Below, piece after piece: positions 15,575 through 24,918 of a DNA stretch of 49,713 bases. Origin of the DNA: an uncultured Saprospiraceae bacterium (GTDB lineage: Bacteria; Bacteroidota; Bacteroidia; Chitinophagales; Saprospiraceae); assembly GCA_938015805.1 (NCBI GenBank), contig CALLXF010000030.1, forward strand, positions 1 to 49,713, read 5' to 3'. Each line of letters begins with the position of its first letter. Position 1 is the first letter of the stretch. Below the pieces are notes generated by a model. That model was not told the DNA's origin and made no database searches. It saw nothing but the letters and a program-made list of their open reading frames with translations. Both the position numbers and the translations under genes were made by a program.

Positions 15575-17191
15575 TTAAGATTGTTCTCTCATCATATCCA
15601 GCCCTTTACGTAATATCGATTGTAAAGGTTGTTTAGATGTACAAACAAATTCGCAAAGAGCTACATCTTCTTCTGATAGCTCATTTATTCCTAATCCTTC
15701 CATTCTTTCGATATCATTTGCAAGAATGGCTTTCATTAAATGCTGAGGAAATACATCCATCGGCAAAACTTTTTCGTATTGTCCAGAAACTACAAAAGCA
15801 CGTTTTTCTCCGTGCGTATTAGTATCGGCTTCGTATTTAAAATCTGGCATTAAAAACCCCGGTAAGGTCTTAGATAAACTCGGTCGCGGAGATAATGGTA
15901 ATAACCACCCAAACATCTCATTATAATTTCCTTCTGCTAATGTCGTAATTTGATCATCCCCATAATTTAAGAAATCATCCATAGTAACTGCCTGGCCTGT
16001 AAGCACATCTCCAGCAACAATTCTCATATTAGGGTCACTCATGTTTGCTTTGAGCAAATCTCCTATATGAGCACCGACATGAGTTGCTACATATCTAGGT
16101 TCTGCTATTCCAGCCCCTGTTAAAGCTACTTTTCTGGATAAGTCCACTTTTCCATTTAGAAAGAAACCTCCTATAGTTGCTACTTCCTGAACACCTACTG
16201 TCCACACTGTTTCTTTTCTGATCGGTGACGTATGGTGTATCTGTACCCCTACATTACCCGCTGGATGCTTACCGCTAAAATAATTTATTTCTACACCGGT
16301 AGCATTTGCAAAAGCCGATGCAGGTTTATTATTACCGTCTAATCCTAAGAATACTTTTCCTACAGTAAGTTTGTTTAAAACATCTAATCCTTTTTGAAAA
16401 GCTTCCTCTTTTCCTTCTATTAATATATTATGATCAGGAGCTAGAGGTGCTGTATCGAAGGTGGAGATAAAAATATTAGCTGGAATATCATCGATACCTG
16501 GAATGATATCAAAAGGTCTTTGGTTTAGTAAAGTCCATAAACCCGAACCAATCATAGCGTCTCTAATATCATCTCGATTACAATTTTCTATCTTAGGAAA
16601 ATCATACACCTCGTAATCCATCATTTTATCAGCCAGGATAATCACCTCAGTTATTGCTCTTTTAGCTCCTCTTCTTACTTCTACAATTTCTCCACTTACT
16701 GGAGAAACATACTTAACATCTGGATTTTTCTTGTCAAAAAAGATAACCTCACCAGCCTTTACCTCATCTCCTTGTGCAACAATTACCTTAGGAATCGGAG
16801 AGTTTCCTCTAAAATTTGGTGGCTTGATAGCAAACCTAGTGACGCCTATATTGTGATCTACTGTATCGGATGCTTCTCCTTTTAATTTAATGTCAAAACC
16901 CTTCTTAAGTTTATGGAATTTACCTTTTACAAAAGATGGAGCTTTAGGGGCTGTGATACTTCCTAATTTTGGGAATATCCCGATATCACTTTTCTCAGTA
17001 TCAATTCCTGATTTTTCAGCTTCGATTTTAAGTAAATTATCTGATAAAGATGTTACTACCCAGAGTAATAAAAATAGACCTACTGCCATGAGGGCGTAGA
17101 GCGTTACATTACTAGCACCGGAAGACTGCGCAAAGGAAAATTGAGAGAGAAAAAGAAGTGAAAAAAGGATAGTTAACTTCTTTATTTTCAA
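15575..17191 (-). CDS. nqrA: Na+-NQR subunit A with N-terminal signal peptide and membrane anchor
   Basis: This is the quinone-binding subunit, 538 residues from the TTG chosen at 17191, about 90 longer than the usual 445. Residues 1-22 form a signal peptide (KIKKLTILFSLLFLSQFSFAQ after the start). Residues 30-48 are a membrane helix (LYALMAVGLFLLLWVVTS). A linker then leads to the classical NqrA start KLKKGFDIKLKG at about residue 94. From there the protein looks normal (Rnf barrel-sandwich and SLBB-like parts). A longer frame from GTG at 17257 is possible, but a TATCTTTG box at 17223-17230 lies inside it. Canonical NqrA is peripheral, so the anchor is unusual. It is the first gene of the operon. 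Confidence 0.9.
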   Translation of the reverse strand: MKIKKLTILFSLLFLSQFSFAQSSGASNVTLYALMAVGLFLLLWVVTSLSDNLLKIEAEKSGIDTEKSDIGIFPKLGSITAPKAPSFVKGKFHKLKKGFDIKLKGEASDTVDHNIGVTRFAIKPPNFRGNSPIPKVIVAQGDEVKAGEVIFFDKKNPDVKYVSPVSGEIVEVRRGAKRAITEVIILADKMMDYEVYDFPKIENCNRDDIRDAMIGSGLWTLLNQRPFDIIPGIDDIPANIFISTFDTAPLAPDHNILIEGKEEAFQKGLDVLNKLTVGKVFLGLDGNNKPASAFANATGVEINYFSGKHPAGNVGVQIHHTSPIRKETVWTVGVQEVATIGGFFLNGKVDLSRKVALTGAGIAEPRYVATHVGAHIGDLLKANMSDPNMRIVAGDVLTGQAVTMDDFLNYGDDQITTLAEGNYNEMFGWLLPLSPRPSLSKTLPGFLMPDFKYEADTNTHGEKRAFVVSGQYEKVLPMDVFPQHLMKAILANDIERMEGLGINELSEEDVALCEFVCTSKQPLQSILRKGLDMMREQS

Positions 17192-17222
17192 TTTGGTTCT
17201 TTTTAAATAATTAAAATAGCTA

Positions 17223-17230
17223 CAAAGATA
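17223..17230 (-). promoter_or_regulatory. Candidate -7 promoter box for the nqr operon
   Basis: The minus strand reads TATCTTTG, an exact TAnnTTTG match. The transcript would start near 17216, about 25 bases before the TTG start at 17191, and would exclude the GTG at 17257. The -33 region is poor. Confidence 0.5.
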
Positions 17231-17286
17231 AGAAGCTTTAAAAATTATGAAGCTCACTGCACGCTGATTTTGCCATTAAAATCTAT

Positions 17287-17883
17287 TTAGACTGATTCTA
17301 GATAAATCCTTTTCCAGTTAAACCAGCTCGGAATGGCAATCAAAATATAGATCATCATCATCATTACAAAAACATAAGCCCCTTGACTATAATAGATATA
17401 GATGTATAATAGGTCGGCTATAATAAAGATGATCCAGTTTTCGATCTTACGATAGACGAGTAAAAATGTTCCTATGACAGAATATACTGTGGTGAAAATA
17501 TCCAGAAAAGTACGGCTCGATTCTATAAATCTCTCAGCCCACAAATAAATCAAAAGAACGACAATAAATCCTCCAAATATCCAAATCAAATTTTGCTTTA
17601 AACTAAGGTAAGATATCGGTTTAGTGCTATTATTATTGCCTCCGTATTTCCAAATGTAGAGACCATAAAAGCTCATTAGACCATAAAAGACCTGTAGACT
17701 TCCGTCAAATTTTAAATTTAGTATCTGGTAGGAATAATACGCCCATAACACAGAACTCAATAATCCAAAAACGAAACAAAGAGGTAAGTTTTTATAAGCT
17801 AAATATATGTAGATCAGGGCAAATAAGGACGCCATCCATTCGAGGAGGCTGGTAGATTGCAGTTGAGTAATAAATTCGCTCAA
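17287..17883 (-). CDS. pnuC: Nicotinamide riboside/mononucleotide transporter PnuC family
   Basis: This is an inner-membrane transporter of 198 residues with about seven helices. PnuC hallmarks are WMASLFALIYIYLAYKN, then FGLLSSVLWAYYSYQ with the aromatic-rich substrate region, LQVFYGLMSFYGLYIWKYG, and the C-terminal IFIIADLLYIYIYYSQGAY. Family members import nicotinamide riboside by facilitated diffusion for NAD synthesis. Some relatives carry thiamine or riboflavin, so the substrate is inferred. It lies 5 bases after the DUF1573 gene and upstream of the NADH-using nqr operon, from which it is separated by a promoter. Confidence 0.85.
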   Translation of the reverse strand: MSEFITQLQSTSLLEWMASLFALIYIYLAYKNLPLCFVFGLLSSVLWAYYSYQILNLKFDGSLQVFYGLMSFYGLYIWKYGGNNNSTKPISYLSLKQNLIWIFGGFIVVLLIYLWAERFIESSRTFLDIFTTVYSVIGTFLLVYRKIENWIIFIIADLLYIYIYYSQGAYVFVMMMMIYILIAIPSWFNWKRIYLESV

Positions 17884-17888
17884 TAAAG

Positions 17889-18326
17889 TTAATTATCTCC
17901 TTTTAAAACTTGTGCTTTAAAAAACGCTTCTACTACAATAGGATCAGTATTAGCAATAATATCTACAGCTTTTTCTACTTCTCCCTCATAGCCAGTACTA
18001 TCAAAAAGAACATGTATCTCTCCTTCTTCTCCTGGTTTTATCTCACCATCTGTCCACTGTATATCCGAGCATTTACAAGCCGTAATATGTTCTATAAATA
18101 AGGATTCTGTCCCAGTATTTGTAAATCGAAATATCATAGGAACTTTTGTTCCTTCTTTCATATCGCCTAAATCAATATATTGATTTACAAAGGTCATCAC
18201 AGGATATTGCTCATCCGTTAATTCTGTTGCTGATGCGGATTCTATTATACCCGACTGAGACATTCCCGTAAGGGTGAAAAGCATTATGATGGATACAATC
18301 TTGGCAATAAGAAAATGAGACTTCAT
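17889..18326 (-). CDS. DUF1573-domain secreted protein
   Basis: This exported protein of 145 residues has a signal peptide (about residues 1-22). The DUF1573 domain runs from YIDLGDMKEGTKVPMIFRFTNTG through the conserved CKCSDIQW with its Cys pair to EIKPGEEGEIHVLFDSTGYEG. This is an immunoglobulin-like (ASH/MSP-like) fold common in Bacteroidota, found in secreted or surface proteins without a settled role. It precedes pnuC by 5 bases and follows the OmpA/PD40 gene by 66 bases on the same strand. Confidence 0.85.
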   Translation of the reverse strand: MKSHFLIAKIVSIIMLFTLTGMSQSGIIESASATELTDEQYPVMTFVNQYIDLGDMKEGTKVPMIFRFTNTGTESLFIEHITACKCSDIQWTDGEIKPGEEGEIHVLFDSTGYEGEVEKAVDIIANTDPIVVEAFFKAQVLKGDN

Positions 18327-18392
18327 TTTACAATTAATTTATAAACCTATGACGTAAATTTTATCAAAAGGTAAACCAAAACAGTCTGAATT

Positions 18393-20402
18393 TTAACCTC
18401 TGATAATTTCTATCGTTTCAGGACCAGAGATCATTTTAAATTCTGTACGTCTGTTTACTCGATGCTCATCATCCGAACATCTAACTCCATTAGTACAGTG
18501 ATTTAAAATTACTGACTCTCCATAACCTACTGGCTGGATACGAGCCCCATCTACTCCTTTATTTATTAACCAGTTCCTAGCGGACTCTGCACGACGCTGG
18601 GATAAATTCTGGTTATATGTAGAAACTCCTCGAGAATCTGTGTGTGACGATAATTCGATTACTAGATCTGGATATCTGTTCATTACCTCTAGGATAACGT
18701 TAAGATCGATCTCTGCATCACTTAAAATTTTATCATCATCGTAATCGTAATATATATTATTAAGCCTGATCGCTTCGTTTCTTTTAACCACTTCTACCAC
18801 TTCTTTAGGCTCTTCTTTAACTACAACAGGAATTGGTTTTAACTTGATCGTTTTATTAACCGTATAATCATCTATAATGCCTACTGTATTAAATTCTACA
18901 GAATCAGGATAATACCCCTCTCTAGTAATTACCGCTTTATAAGTATGCTCAGAATCTAATAAGAAATTAAAATCATTACTTGCTAGATTTATTTTAGAAG
19001 TTGTATCTCTATCCATTGTGATATCTATGAGATCCACATTAGCTTCAGTAAGTGGTTGATCGTTTTCATCATTTACTTTAGCTAGAAGATTTATTACAAT
19101 CTCTCTTATGCTAAATTCGTAAATATCATCACAACAGGTTTTACTCTTTAATCTCTTTTTGTCCTTATGGATTCTATTAGACACTATATAACCTCCTGTA
19201 CCGTCTTTATTTAATGTAAAATCGATATCGTCATATGACGAATTATATACAAATCCCATATTTACAGGAGCTGTCCAAGTAGAACCATTCCATGAGCTAT
19301 AGTTTATATCTTGACCTCCCATACTTGGATGACCATCTGATGAAAAATATAAAGTACCCTCATTATAATAAGGGGATACCTCATCTTCCATAGTATTAAT
19401 CACTGATCCTAAATTTACAGGACTAGAATATTGGCCACCACCCTCATGCGAAGCGTAATAGATATCAAAGCGACCTTCTCCACCTTCCATATCAGAAGAA
19501 AAGAAAAGTACCTCTGTACCAAATAGCTCCCCTACTGATGGGTGCTTTATCTGAAATTCTCCATTAATATTTAGTTCTTCTGCACCATCCCATCCATTAT
19601 CTGATTTACTAGACACATACACCTTAGATTCTATTACCTCATTACCTTCTAAGAGAGATCTGGTAAAATACATTCTATTACCATCGTTAGAAAAAGATGG
19701 ATTTGAAGTATGATAACCTTCTCTGTTAATCGTACTTTCTAGTGCTGTAGACTTTTCGTATTCTCCCTCGTCATTTTTAGAAACAGAAAATATTTTAGTA
19801 TAATAATCTCCTTCTGAGCCGTCTAAAACGATTGCTTTTTTCCTTGCAAAAGAAGCAAAGTAAAGTGATCCATCTGCATTCTTTTCAGGAGAGAAATCAG
19901 CGGAAGCACTATTTATTTCTTTAGGTAAAAAGTCTAATACGGTACTGATGTTTTCCTCTAAGTCAGATAGCATCATGATCCCTTTTACATCATTTTCTGC
20001 CACTGCTTTTAACTCATCATCATCAGTCTCAGCCATAAACAACTGATACTGCTCTAGAGATTCTTTATAAGCACCGATCGCTTTTAAAGACTTAGCAAAC
20101 ATGATACGATCTTCTTTATACTCGTTATTTTTATCTCTAGATAATATTCTGTTATAGCCTTTTGCTGCTTTTTCATAATCTCTTATCAAGAAGCTCAGCT
20201 GAGCTACGTTTAGAGCTAAATCTTTGTCTTTACTTTCTTTATAAGCTTTATCAAACCATTCTATGGCATTGACATAATCATTTGCGGCAAGAGATTCCTC
20301 CGCAACCTCTAACATCGTCTCATAACTAATACTACGAGTCGGCTGAGCTATGGATATAACGGCAAAAAATAAAACTATAGATAATGATAAGAATGATCTC
20401 AT
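18393..20402 (-). CDS. OmpA-family protein with TPR, PD40 and C-terminal peptidoglycan-binding domain
   Basis: This is a multidomain envelope protein of 669 residues. After the signal peptide (MRSFLSLSIVLFFAVISIAQ), residues about 25-150 are TPR-like helices. About 170-410 holds PD40/WD40-like beta-propeller repeats (SPSFSNDGNRMYFTRS, SPYYNEGTLYFSSDG). About 430-530 is a carboxypeptidase-regulatory-like beta domain. About 550-660 is an OmpA/Pal domain (IELSSHTDSRG, LSQRRAESARNWL, GYGES) that binds peptidoglycan. It follows the PorP/SprF gene by 32 bases. Such pairs are typical of type IX secretion and gliding loci (compare SprE/PorE-like proteins), so it likely links an outer-membrane complex to the wall. 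Confidence 0.87.
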   Translation of the reverse strand: MRSFLSLSIVLFFAVISIAQPTRSISYETMLEVAEESLAANDYVNAIEWFDKAYKESKDKDLALNVAQLSFLIRDYEKAAKGYNRILSRDKNNEYKEDRIMFAKSLKAIGAYKESLEQYQLFMAETDDDELKAVAENDVKGIMMLSDLEENISTVLDFLPKEINSASADFSPEKNADGSLYFASFARKKAIVLDGSEGDYYTKIFSVSKNDEGEYEKSTALESTINREGYHTSNPSFSNDGNRMYFTRSLLEGNEVIESKVYVSSKSDNGWDGAEELNINGEFQIKHPSVGELFGTEVLFFSSDMEGGEGRFDIYYASHEGGGQYSSPVNLGSVINTMEDEVSPYYNEGTLYFSSDGHPSMGGQDINYSSWNGSTWTAPVNMGFVYNSSYDDIDFTLNKDGTGGYIVSNRIHKDKKRLKSKTCCDDIYEFSIREIVINLLAKVNDENDQPLTEANVDLIDITMDRDTTSKINLASNDFNFLLDSEHTYKAVITREGYYPDSVEFNTVGIIDDYTVNKTIKLKPIPVVVKEEPKEVVEVVKRNEAIRLNNIYYDYDDDKILSDAEIDLNVILEVMNRYPDLVIELSSHTDSRGVSTYNQNLSQRRAESARNWLINKGVDGARIQPVGYGESVILNHCTNGVRCSDDEHRVNRRTEFKMISGPETIEIIRG

Positions 20403-20434
20403 TAGAATATTTCTTAAAATGGTTTTTTAAATGA

Positions 20435-21466
20435 TTACAGTCGTGGACAAATAATGATCGGATCTGGTTTTGGTTTTTTAGATAGCACGTGTATGTAATT
20501 TACTGCTAGTTCTAAACCTCCGTAAGTACCGGTCTGAGCTGTTGCTCCAAGATCAACATCGTATGCCAATCCAATTCTCCAGCTTTTATAATCTACTCCT
20601 AGATATATAGGAATATTAAAATCATTATTTAGTGTATTAATACCAGCTCCGTATTTAAAATCCCAATCTGGTTTAAACATATAACCAAATATGGCCTGAG
20701 TATATAATTTTTCATTTACGCCTTCTTTCAAAAACACTATTTGCGGCTCGAAAGAAGATTTTTTTCCAGTCTTGGTTTTAAACCTAAAAAAAGCTGTGGT
20801 TCTAGTATCCAGGTCATCTTGTCCTTGGACTCCAAAATTTTGAGTCCCAAATTGTCCCATAGATAAACCAAAGGCAATATCATTTTTCTTATTCATCTGT
20901 GCTTTATAAGCCACACCTACTGTCCAAGTCTTTGCATCTCCAGTAAGCTCCTTCATCATAGCATTAGTAAACAAGGCTGCCGTAGGAGTACCCTCAACTA
21001 TTTCTTCTTCGGACCGGGCACTAGATATATCGACAGTTTTACTCTTTAGACTATAACTTCCAGCTATGGTAAACGCACCTTTATATTTTTTCCCAAAACC
21101 TAAATGATAAGCTAAGTTAAGACCGGACACCCCTAGATTTACAGGAACATTTTCTACACTTCCTGAAGCATCTAGGTCATAAGAAATTCCTACTCCTATC
21201 CAGTCTTTTTTTCTAAACCCTCTAATAATTGGAGCATCTACAAAAACTTCTAAAGTATTCCATCCACTTCCTAATCCTCCAGTAGCTGCAGAGCCCCACT
21301 TTTCTTTTCCTATGGCACCTATCCTAAAAGTTCCATTATAGGCTCCCGTTAATGCAGGATTTAACATCGCCGGTGCATGTTGCCATTGGTTAAACTGCAG
21401 TAACTGTGCGTTACCAAATTTTGCAAATGCTAAGAGCAAAAAAACAACTGTTATTCGTCTGATCAT
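20435..21466 (-). CDS. PorP/SprF-family type IX secretion outer-membrane protein
   Basis: This is an outer-membrane barrel of 343 residues from the ATG at 21466 (signal MIRRITVVFLLLAFAKFGNAQ). Another ATG at 21484 would add six residues. The longer open frame upstream has no signal-like character and runs into the divergent gene. The hallmark opening is QFNQWQHAPAMLNPALTGAYNGTFRIG, followed by repeated barrel strands and an ending near LAVNYIHVLSKKPKPDPIIICP. Family members help present type IX substrates or adhesins. Bacteroidota genomes carry many copies, usually next to PD40/OmpA proteins as here. The specific cargo is unknown. Confidence 0.87.
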   Translation of the reverse strand: MIRRITVVFLLLAFAKFGNAQLLQFNQWQHAPAMLNPALTGAYNGTFRIGAIGKEKWGSAATGGLGSGWNTLEVFVDAPIIRGFRKKDWIGVGISYDLDASGSVENVPVNLGVSGLNLAYHLGFGKKYKGAFTIAGSYSLKSKTVDISSARSEEEIVEGTPTAALFTNAMMKELTGDAKTWTVGVAYKAQMNKKNDIAFGLSMGQFGTQNFGVQGQDDLDTRTTAFFRFKTKTGKKSSFEPQIVFLKEGVNEKLYTQAIFGYMFKPDWDFKYGAGINTLNNDFNIPIYLGVDYKSWRIGLAYDVDLGATAQTGTYGGLELAVNYIHVLSKKPKPDPIIICPRL

Positions 21467-21677
21467 AATATTCAGATTATTCATCATAATATAAGCGTGT
21501 AAGATAAAGTTATTTTTACAAATATGACCTTTTGGTAAGGTTAATAGAGTTCCATTTTTCTTAAATGTCTCGATCAGCAAGAAAAGATGGATATTTGTAG
21601 AAAAAATAGAGCTTAAACAGATCGATATTATCCATTTTAAACGTTTTTTAGACATCAATAGAATCCTATACATATTA

Positions 21678-22640
21678 ATGCTTGTTTTCACTTCGCTTTC
21701 CATTGGCGTAAGCCAAAGTAGTGAACAAAAACTTGCTCTTTTTGAACCTGCTGACACACTCCATCATACTCGATTTAAATGGGCATTAGGGGTTTCTGCG
21801 ACGACATACACTGCCTTTTCTATAGGTTTATATAATGCATGGTATAGTAAATTTGATCAAGAATCTTTTCATTTTTTTGATGACTGGAATGAGTGGGAAA
21901 ATATGGATAAATACGGGCATTTTTACACCAGTTATTTCCAAGCAGCCCTATGTTATAAGGGAGCAAAATGGACTGGCCTCAGCGAAAATAAATCTATAAC
22001 GACTGGCCTGATATGCGGAGCTTTATTCCAAACGACTATCGAAGTGATGGATGGATTCTCTGCCAAATGGGGATGGTCATGGAGTGATTTTGCTCTTAAT
22101 AACGGAGGTCTAGCAGCTTTCTATTTTCAACAAAAACATTGGGGCGAACAACGGATTACTTTTAAAGTGTCATCCTGGCCTCAATCTTATAGTACAGATC
22201 CTATAATTTCCGAATCAGGAAATGCGACTAGCTCTAGGGCCAGGCGTGCGGATAATCTATATGGAAAAAGCTGGGCAGAACGTTATCTTAAAGATTATAA
22301 TGCTCAGACCCACTGGGCATCAATAAATATCTCTTCTTTTGCTGGACCGAATACTAAAATCCCTAAATGGCTCAATCTGGCCATAGGCTATGGTGCAGAT
22401 AATATGTATGGTGGATTTGAGAATAGCTGGGTAGAAAATGGAGAAACCTTTACACTCGATTCTGAAAATGATCGATATCAACAATTCTACCTCGGCCTAG
22501 ATGTGGATCTTAATCGCATAAAGGTCAAAAATCACTTCTTAAAGTCGCTCTTTTCGACCCTTAATATTTTTAAAGCTCCACTTCCCGCAATAGAGATTAA
22601 TACCAAGGGTGAGGTTAGTTTTCACCTATTTGCTCGGTAG
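21678..22640 (+). CDS. DUF2279-family periplasmic or outer-membrane protein
   Basis: This protein of 320 residues has a short hydrophobic N terminus (MLVFTSLSIGVSQS) that is a weak signal peptide. The true start may lie a few codons upstream. The DUF2279 hallmarks are HHTRFKWALGVSATTYTAFSIGLYNAWYSKF, then MDKYGHFYTSYFQAALCYKGAKW, and IEVMDGFSAKWGWSWSDFALNNGGLAAF. This region resembles the YfiM lipoprotein family. The C-terminal half has barrel-like strands (INISSFAGP, LAIGYGADNMYGGF). No function is established. It is divergent from the PorP/SprF gene with a gap of about 210 bases. Confidence 0.75.
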   Translation: MLVFTSLSIGVSQSSEQKLALFEPADTLHHTRFKWALGVSATTYTAFSIGLYNAWYSKFDQESFHFFDDWNEWENMDKYGHFYTSYFQAALCYKGAKWTGLSENKSITTGLICGALFQTTIEVMDGFSAKWGWSWSDFALNNGGLAAFYFQQKHWGEQRITFKVSSWPQSYSTDPIISESGNATSSRARRADNLYGKSWAERYLKDYNAQTHWASINISSFAGPNTKIPKWLNLAIGYGADNMYGGFENSWVENGETFTLDSENDRYQQFYLGLDVDLNRIKVKNHFLKSLFSTLNIFKAPLPAIEINTKGEVSFHLFAR

Positions 22641-22745
22641 TTTCTTAGACAATAGTCTGACCGACTTTAGATGCAGGATGATAGACATGACTTTTAGAAA
22701 TTTAAACTTTGATTCCCTCGAACCGTTAAATCTATAATCGGTTAA

Positions 22746-23702
22746 TTACATTCCTTCTATTACCTTAATAATCGTATCAGAATCTCCCATCGTGTAATAA
22801 TGTAAAACGGGAACTCCTGCTTCTTTTAGTTCCTTAGATTGAGCACTACACCACTCTATGCCCACCTGTTTTATTTTTTTACGATCATCTCCACAACTCA
22901 TAATTTCCTTTACTAGATCGTCAGGCATGTTTAAATAGAATAATCTCGGAATGGAATTTATTTGATATTTTTTTGTCATTGGCTTTAAGCCTGGAATAAT
23001 GGGAACTGTAATACCTGCCGCTCTACAAGCCTTTACGTATTCAAAATATTTACTGTTATCAAAAAACATCTGCGTAACGATATAGTCTGCTCCCGCATCT
23101 ACTTTTGCTTTAGTGTATTCTAGATCGAGCTGAAAATTAGGAGACTCAAAATGCTTTTCCGGATATCCTGCTACACCGATACAAAAATCAGATTTTGCTC
23201 CTGCATCTATTTTCTGATCTATATACTTACCATGATTCATATCACTTACCTGCGTCACCAGTTCGTTCGCATATTTATTACCGTTGGGTTCTGGAGTAAA
23301 TTTATTTTCAAATTTTCTACGATCACCCTGTAAAGCTAGAACATTATTAATCCCGAGAAAATTTAGATCTATTAGTGCGTTTTCGGTATCGTCTTTAGTA
23401 AATCCTCCACAGATTAGGTGAGGCACTGCATCCACACCATAACGATGCATGATGGAAGCACATATACCTATGGTTCCAGGCCTTTTCCTAATAGCTACTT
23501 TTTCAAAGTACCCACTCTCTCTTTGACTGTAGTCAAAATCCTGACGATGATAAGTTACGTCCACAAAAGGTGGTTTAAATTCCATTAAAGGATCAAGGGT
23601 TATAAAAATATCTTCCATCTTCCCTCCTTTTAAAGGTGGTAAAACCTCAAAAGATATCAATGTCCTCCCTTCCGCATATTTAATATAATCTGTTACTTTC
23701 AT
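22746..23702 (-). CDS. metF: Methylenetetrahydrofolate reductase
   Basis: This is an FAD-containing TIM-barrel enzyme of 318 residues that reduces 5,10-methylene-THF to 5-methyl-THF for methionine synthesis. Family motifs include ISFEVLPPLKGGKMEDIF with the catalytic Glu, FVDVTYHRQ, GIVNVLALQGD-like NNVLALQGDRRK, CIGVAGYPEKHFESPN, DYIVTQMFFDN and VPIIPGLKPMT. All are present in order. It is convergent with the DUF2279 gene. A TATTTTTG -7-like box at 23787-23794 lies 85 bases upstream. Confidence 0.93.
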   Translation of the reverse strand: MKVTDYIKYAEGRTLISFEVLPPLKGGKMEDIFITLDPLMEFKPPFVDVTYHRQDFDYSQRESGYFEKVAIRKRPGTIGICASIMHRYGVDAVPHLICGGFTKDDTENALIDLNFLGINNVLALQGDRRKFENKFTPEPNGNKYANELVTQVSDMNHGKYIDQKIDAGAKSDFCIGVAGYPEKHFESPNFQLDLEYTKAKVDAGADYIVTQMFFDNSKYFEYVKACRAAGITVPIIPGLKPMTKKYQINSIPRLFYLNMPDDLVKEIMSCGDDRKKIKQVGIEWCSAQSKELKEAGVPVLHYYTMGDSDTIIKVIEGM

Positions 23703-23823
23703 AGTCTTATTACTTAAAGCAATAATTAAGCTTTAATGTTCTAAATTCAAGAATTAGAAACATATTAAAACTTGATTTACAAGTCGCAAAAATAACGTTT
23801 TAAGACTTTAAAATTTTATAACC

Positions 23824-24804
23824 ATGATCCGTAAATTTATTTCTAAGTATTCCGGTTTCTTGAGATCTCTTAAAATCGTTTATATCGTTAATAATTATCT
23901 AAATAAAAATAAACTAGTTCGTAATAAATCGATTTATGAAAAGTATGGTTTAGAGAAAAGTATTTTTTCGTCGATTGGTAAAAAAGATTTTGTTAGTACG
24001 TCTAGTGACATCCCTTGGCTAGATAAGGAAGATGGCTTTCGCCAATTAGCAGTCCATCCAGATTACAATGATTTATCACCAGAACTAAAGACTGCCATTA
24101 ATAATTTTATCGATAAGGGATTTATTATTCTTAAGGGCTTCTATTCGGATAAAGAAATAAATGCTCTCAATACTGAGGTAGAAAGATTAAAAAAATCTGG
24201 TACTGTAGATTTTAATTATACGGGTAAAAAAATCATGGAATCTTTTAAATATTCCGAAATGATCAATAAAGATTTTTTTAGAAATCCTAGATTACTTTCT
24301 CTTCTCAACTTTTTAATGGGTAAAAATATAGTCCCTTTCCATACAATCAATTTTATACAAGGAAGCGAGCAAAAAGCACATTCTGACTCTATCCATATGA
24401 CTACAGAGCCAGAAGGTTATCTGATCGCTGCATGGACGGCTCTAGAGGCTACGCATGATAACAATGGACCTCTATTTTATTATCCTGAAAGTCATAAATT
24501 ACCATATATCACATGTCAGGATTACGATAGTGGTAACAATAGATGGCTTATCGGAAATAATAGTTATAAAAAATATGAGGATAGAATAGAAGAACTGATT
24601 AAAGAAAAAAATCTAAAAAAAGAATACTTCTTTGCCGAGCCAGGAGATGTGTTTATCTGGCATGCAAATCTACTACATGGAGGCGATCCCATTAAAAAAG
24701 AAGGGCTAACTCGCAAGAGTATGGTTGCTCATTATTTTTGTGAAGATGTTATCTGCTATCACGAGATTTCTCAACGTCCTGCACTTATTCCGGATGTAGA
24801 ATAG
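23824..24804 (+). CDS. Phytanoyl-CoA dioxygenase (PhyH) family protein
   Basis: This Fe(II)/2-oxoglutarate oxygenase-like protein has 326 residues. The iron triad is complete: His186 and Asp188 in QKAHSDSIH and His285 in NLLHGGDP. Arg297 (TRKSMVAHYF) is placed to bind 2-oxoglutarate. The N-terminal 60 residues are basic and unlike the core. Bacterial PhyH proteins hydroxylate varied small molecules or lipids, so the substrate cannot be named. It is a single gene, divergent from metF, and its codon use looks like that of its neighbours. Confidence 0.82.
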   Translation: MIRKFISKYSGFLRSLKIVYIVNNYLNKNKLVRNKSIYEKYGLEKSIFSSIGKKDFVSTSSDIPWLDKEDGFRQLAVHPDYNDLSPELKTAINNFIDKGFIILKGFYSDKEINALNTEVERLKKSGTVDFNYTGKKIMESFKYSEMINKDFFRNPRLLSLLNFLMGKNIVPFHTINFIQGSEQKAHSDSIHMTTEPEGYLIAAWTALEATHDNNGPLFYYPESHKLPYITCQDYDSGNNRWLIGNNSYKKYEDRIEELIKEKNLKKEYFFAEPGDVFIWHANLLHGGDPIKKEGLTRKSMVAHYFCEDVICYHEISQRPALIPDVE

Positions 24805-24918
24805 ACTTAAATATTAAGAACCACTTACACATCCCGTCGGACCGATACCTTGAAAAATGATTGCTACAAAAAAGTGATTTTAAGCATCATAGAATGTTTT
24901 ACAAAGAAGGATAAAACC

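Noticed and set aside
20435-21757. Longer 440-residue reading of the PorP/SprF gene
   Set aside because: The first 97 residues lack a signal peptide and overlap the divergent DUF2279 gene. The ATG at 21466 begins a proper signal peptide.
22700-22745. Possible tRNA T-arm (CTCGAACC on the plus strand)
   Set aside because: The reverse complement has GGTTCGAGG but no complementary T stem, anticodon arm or acceptor, so it is not a tRNA.
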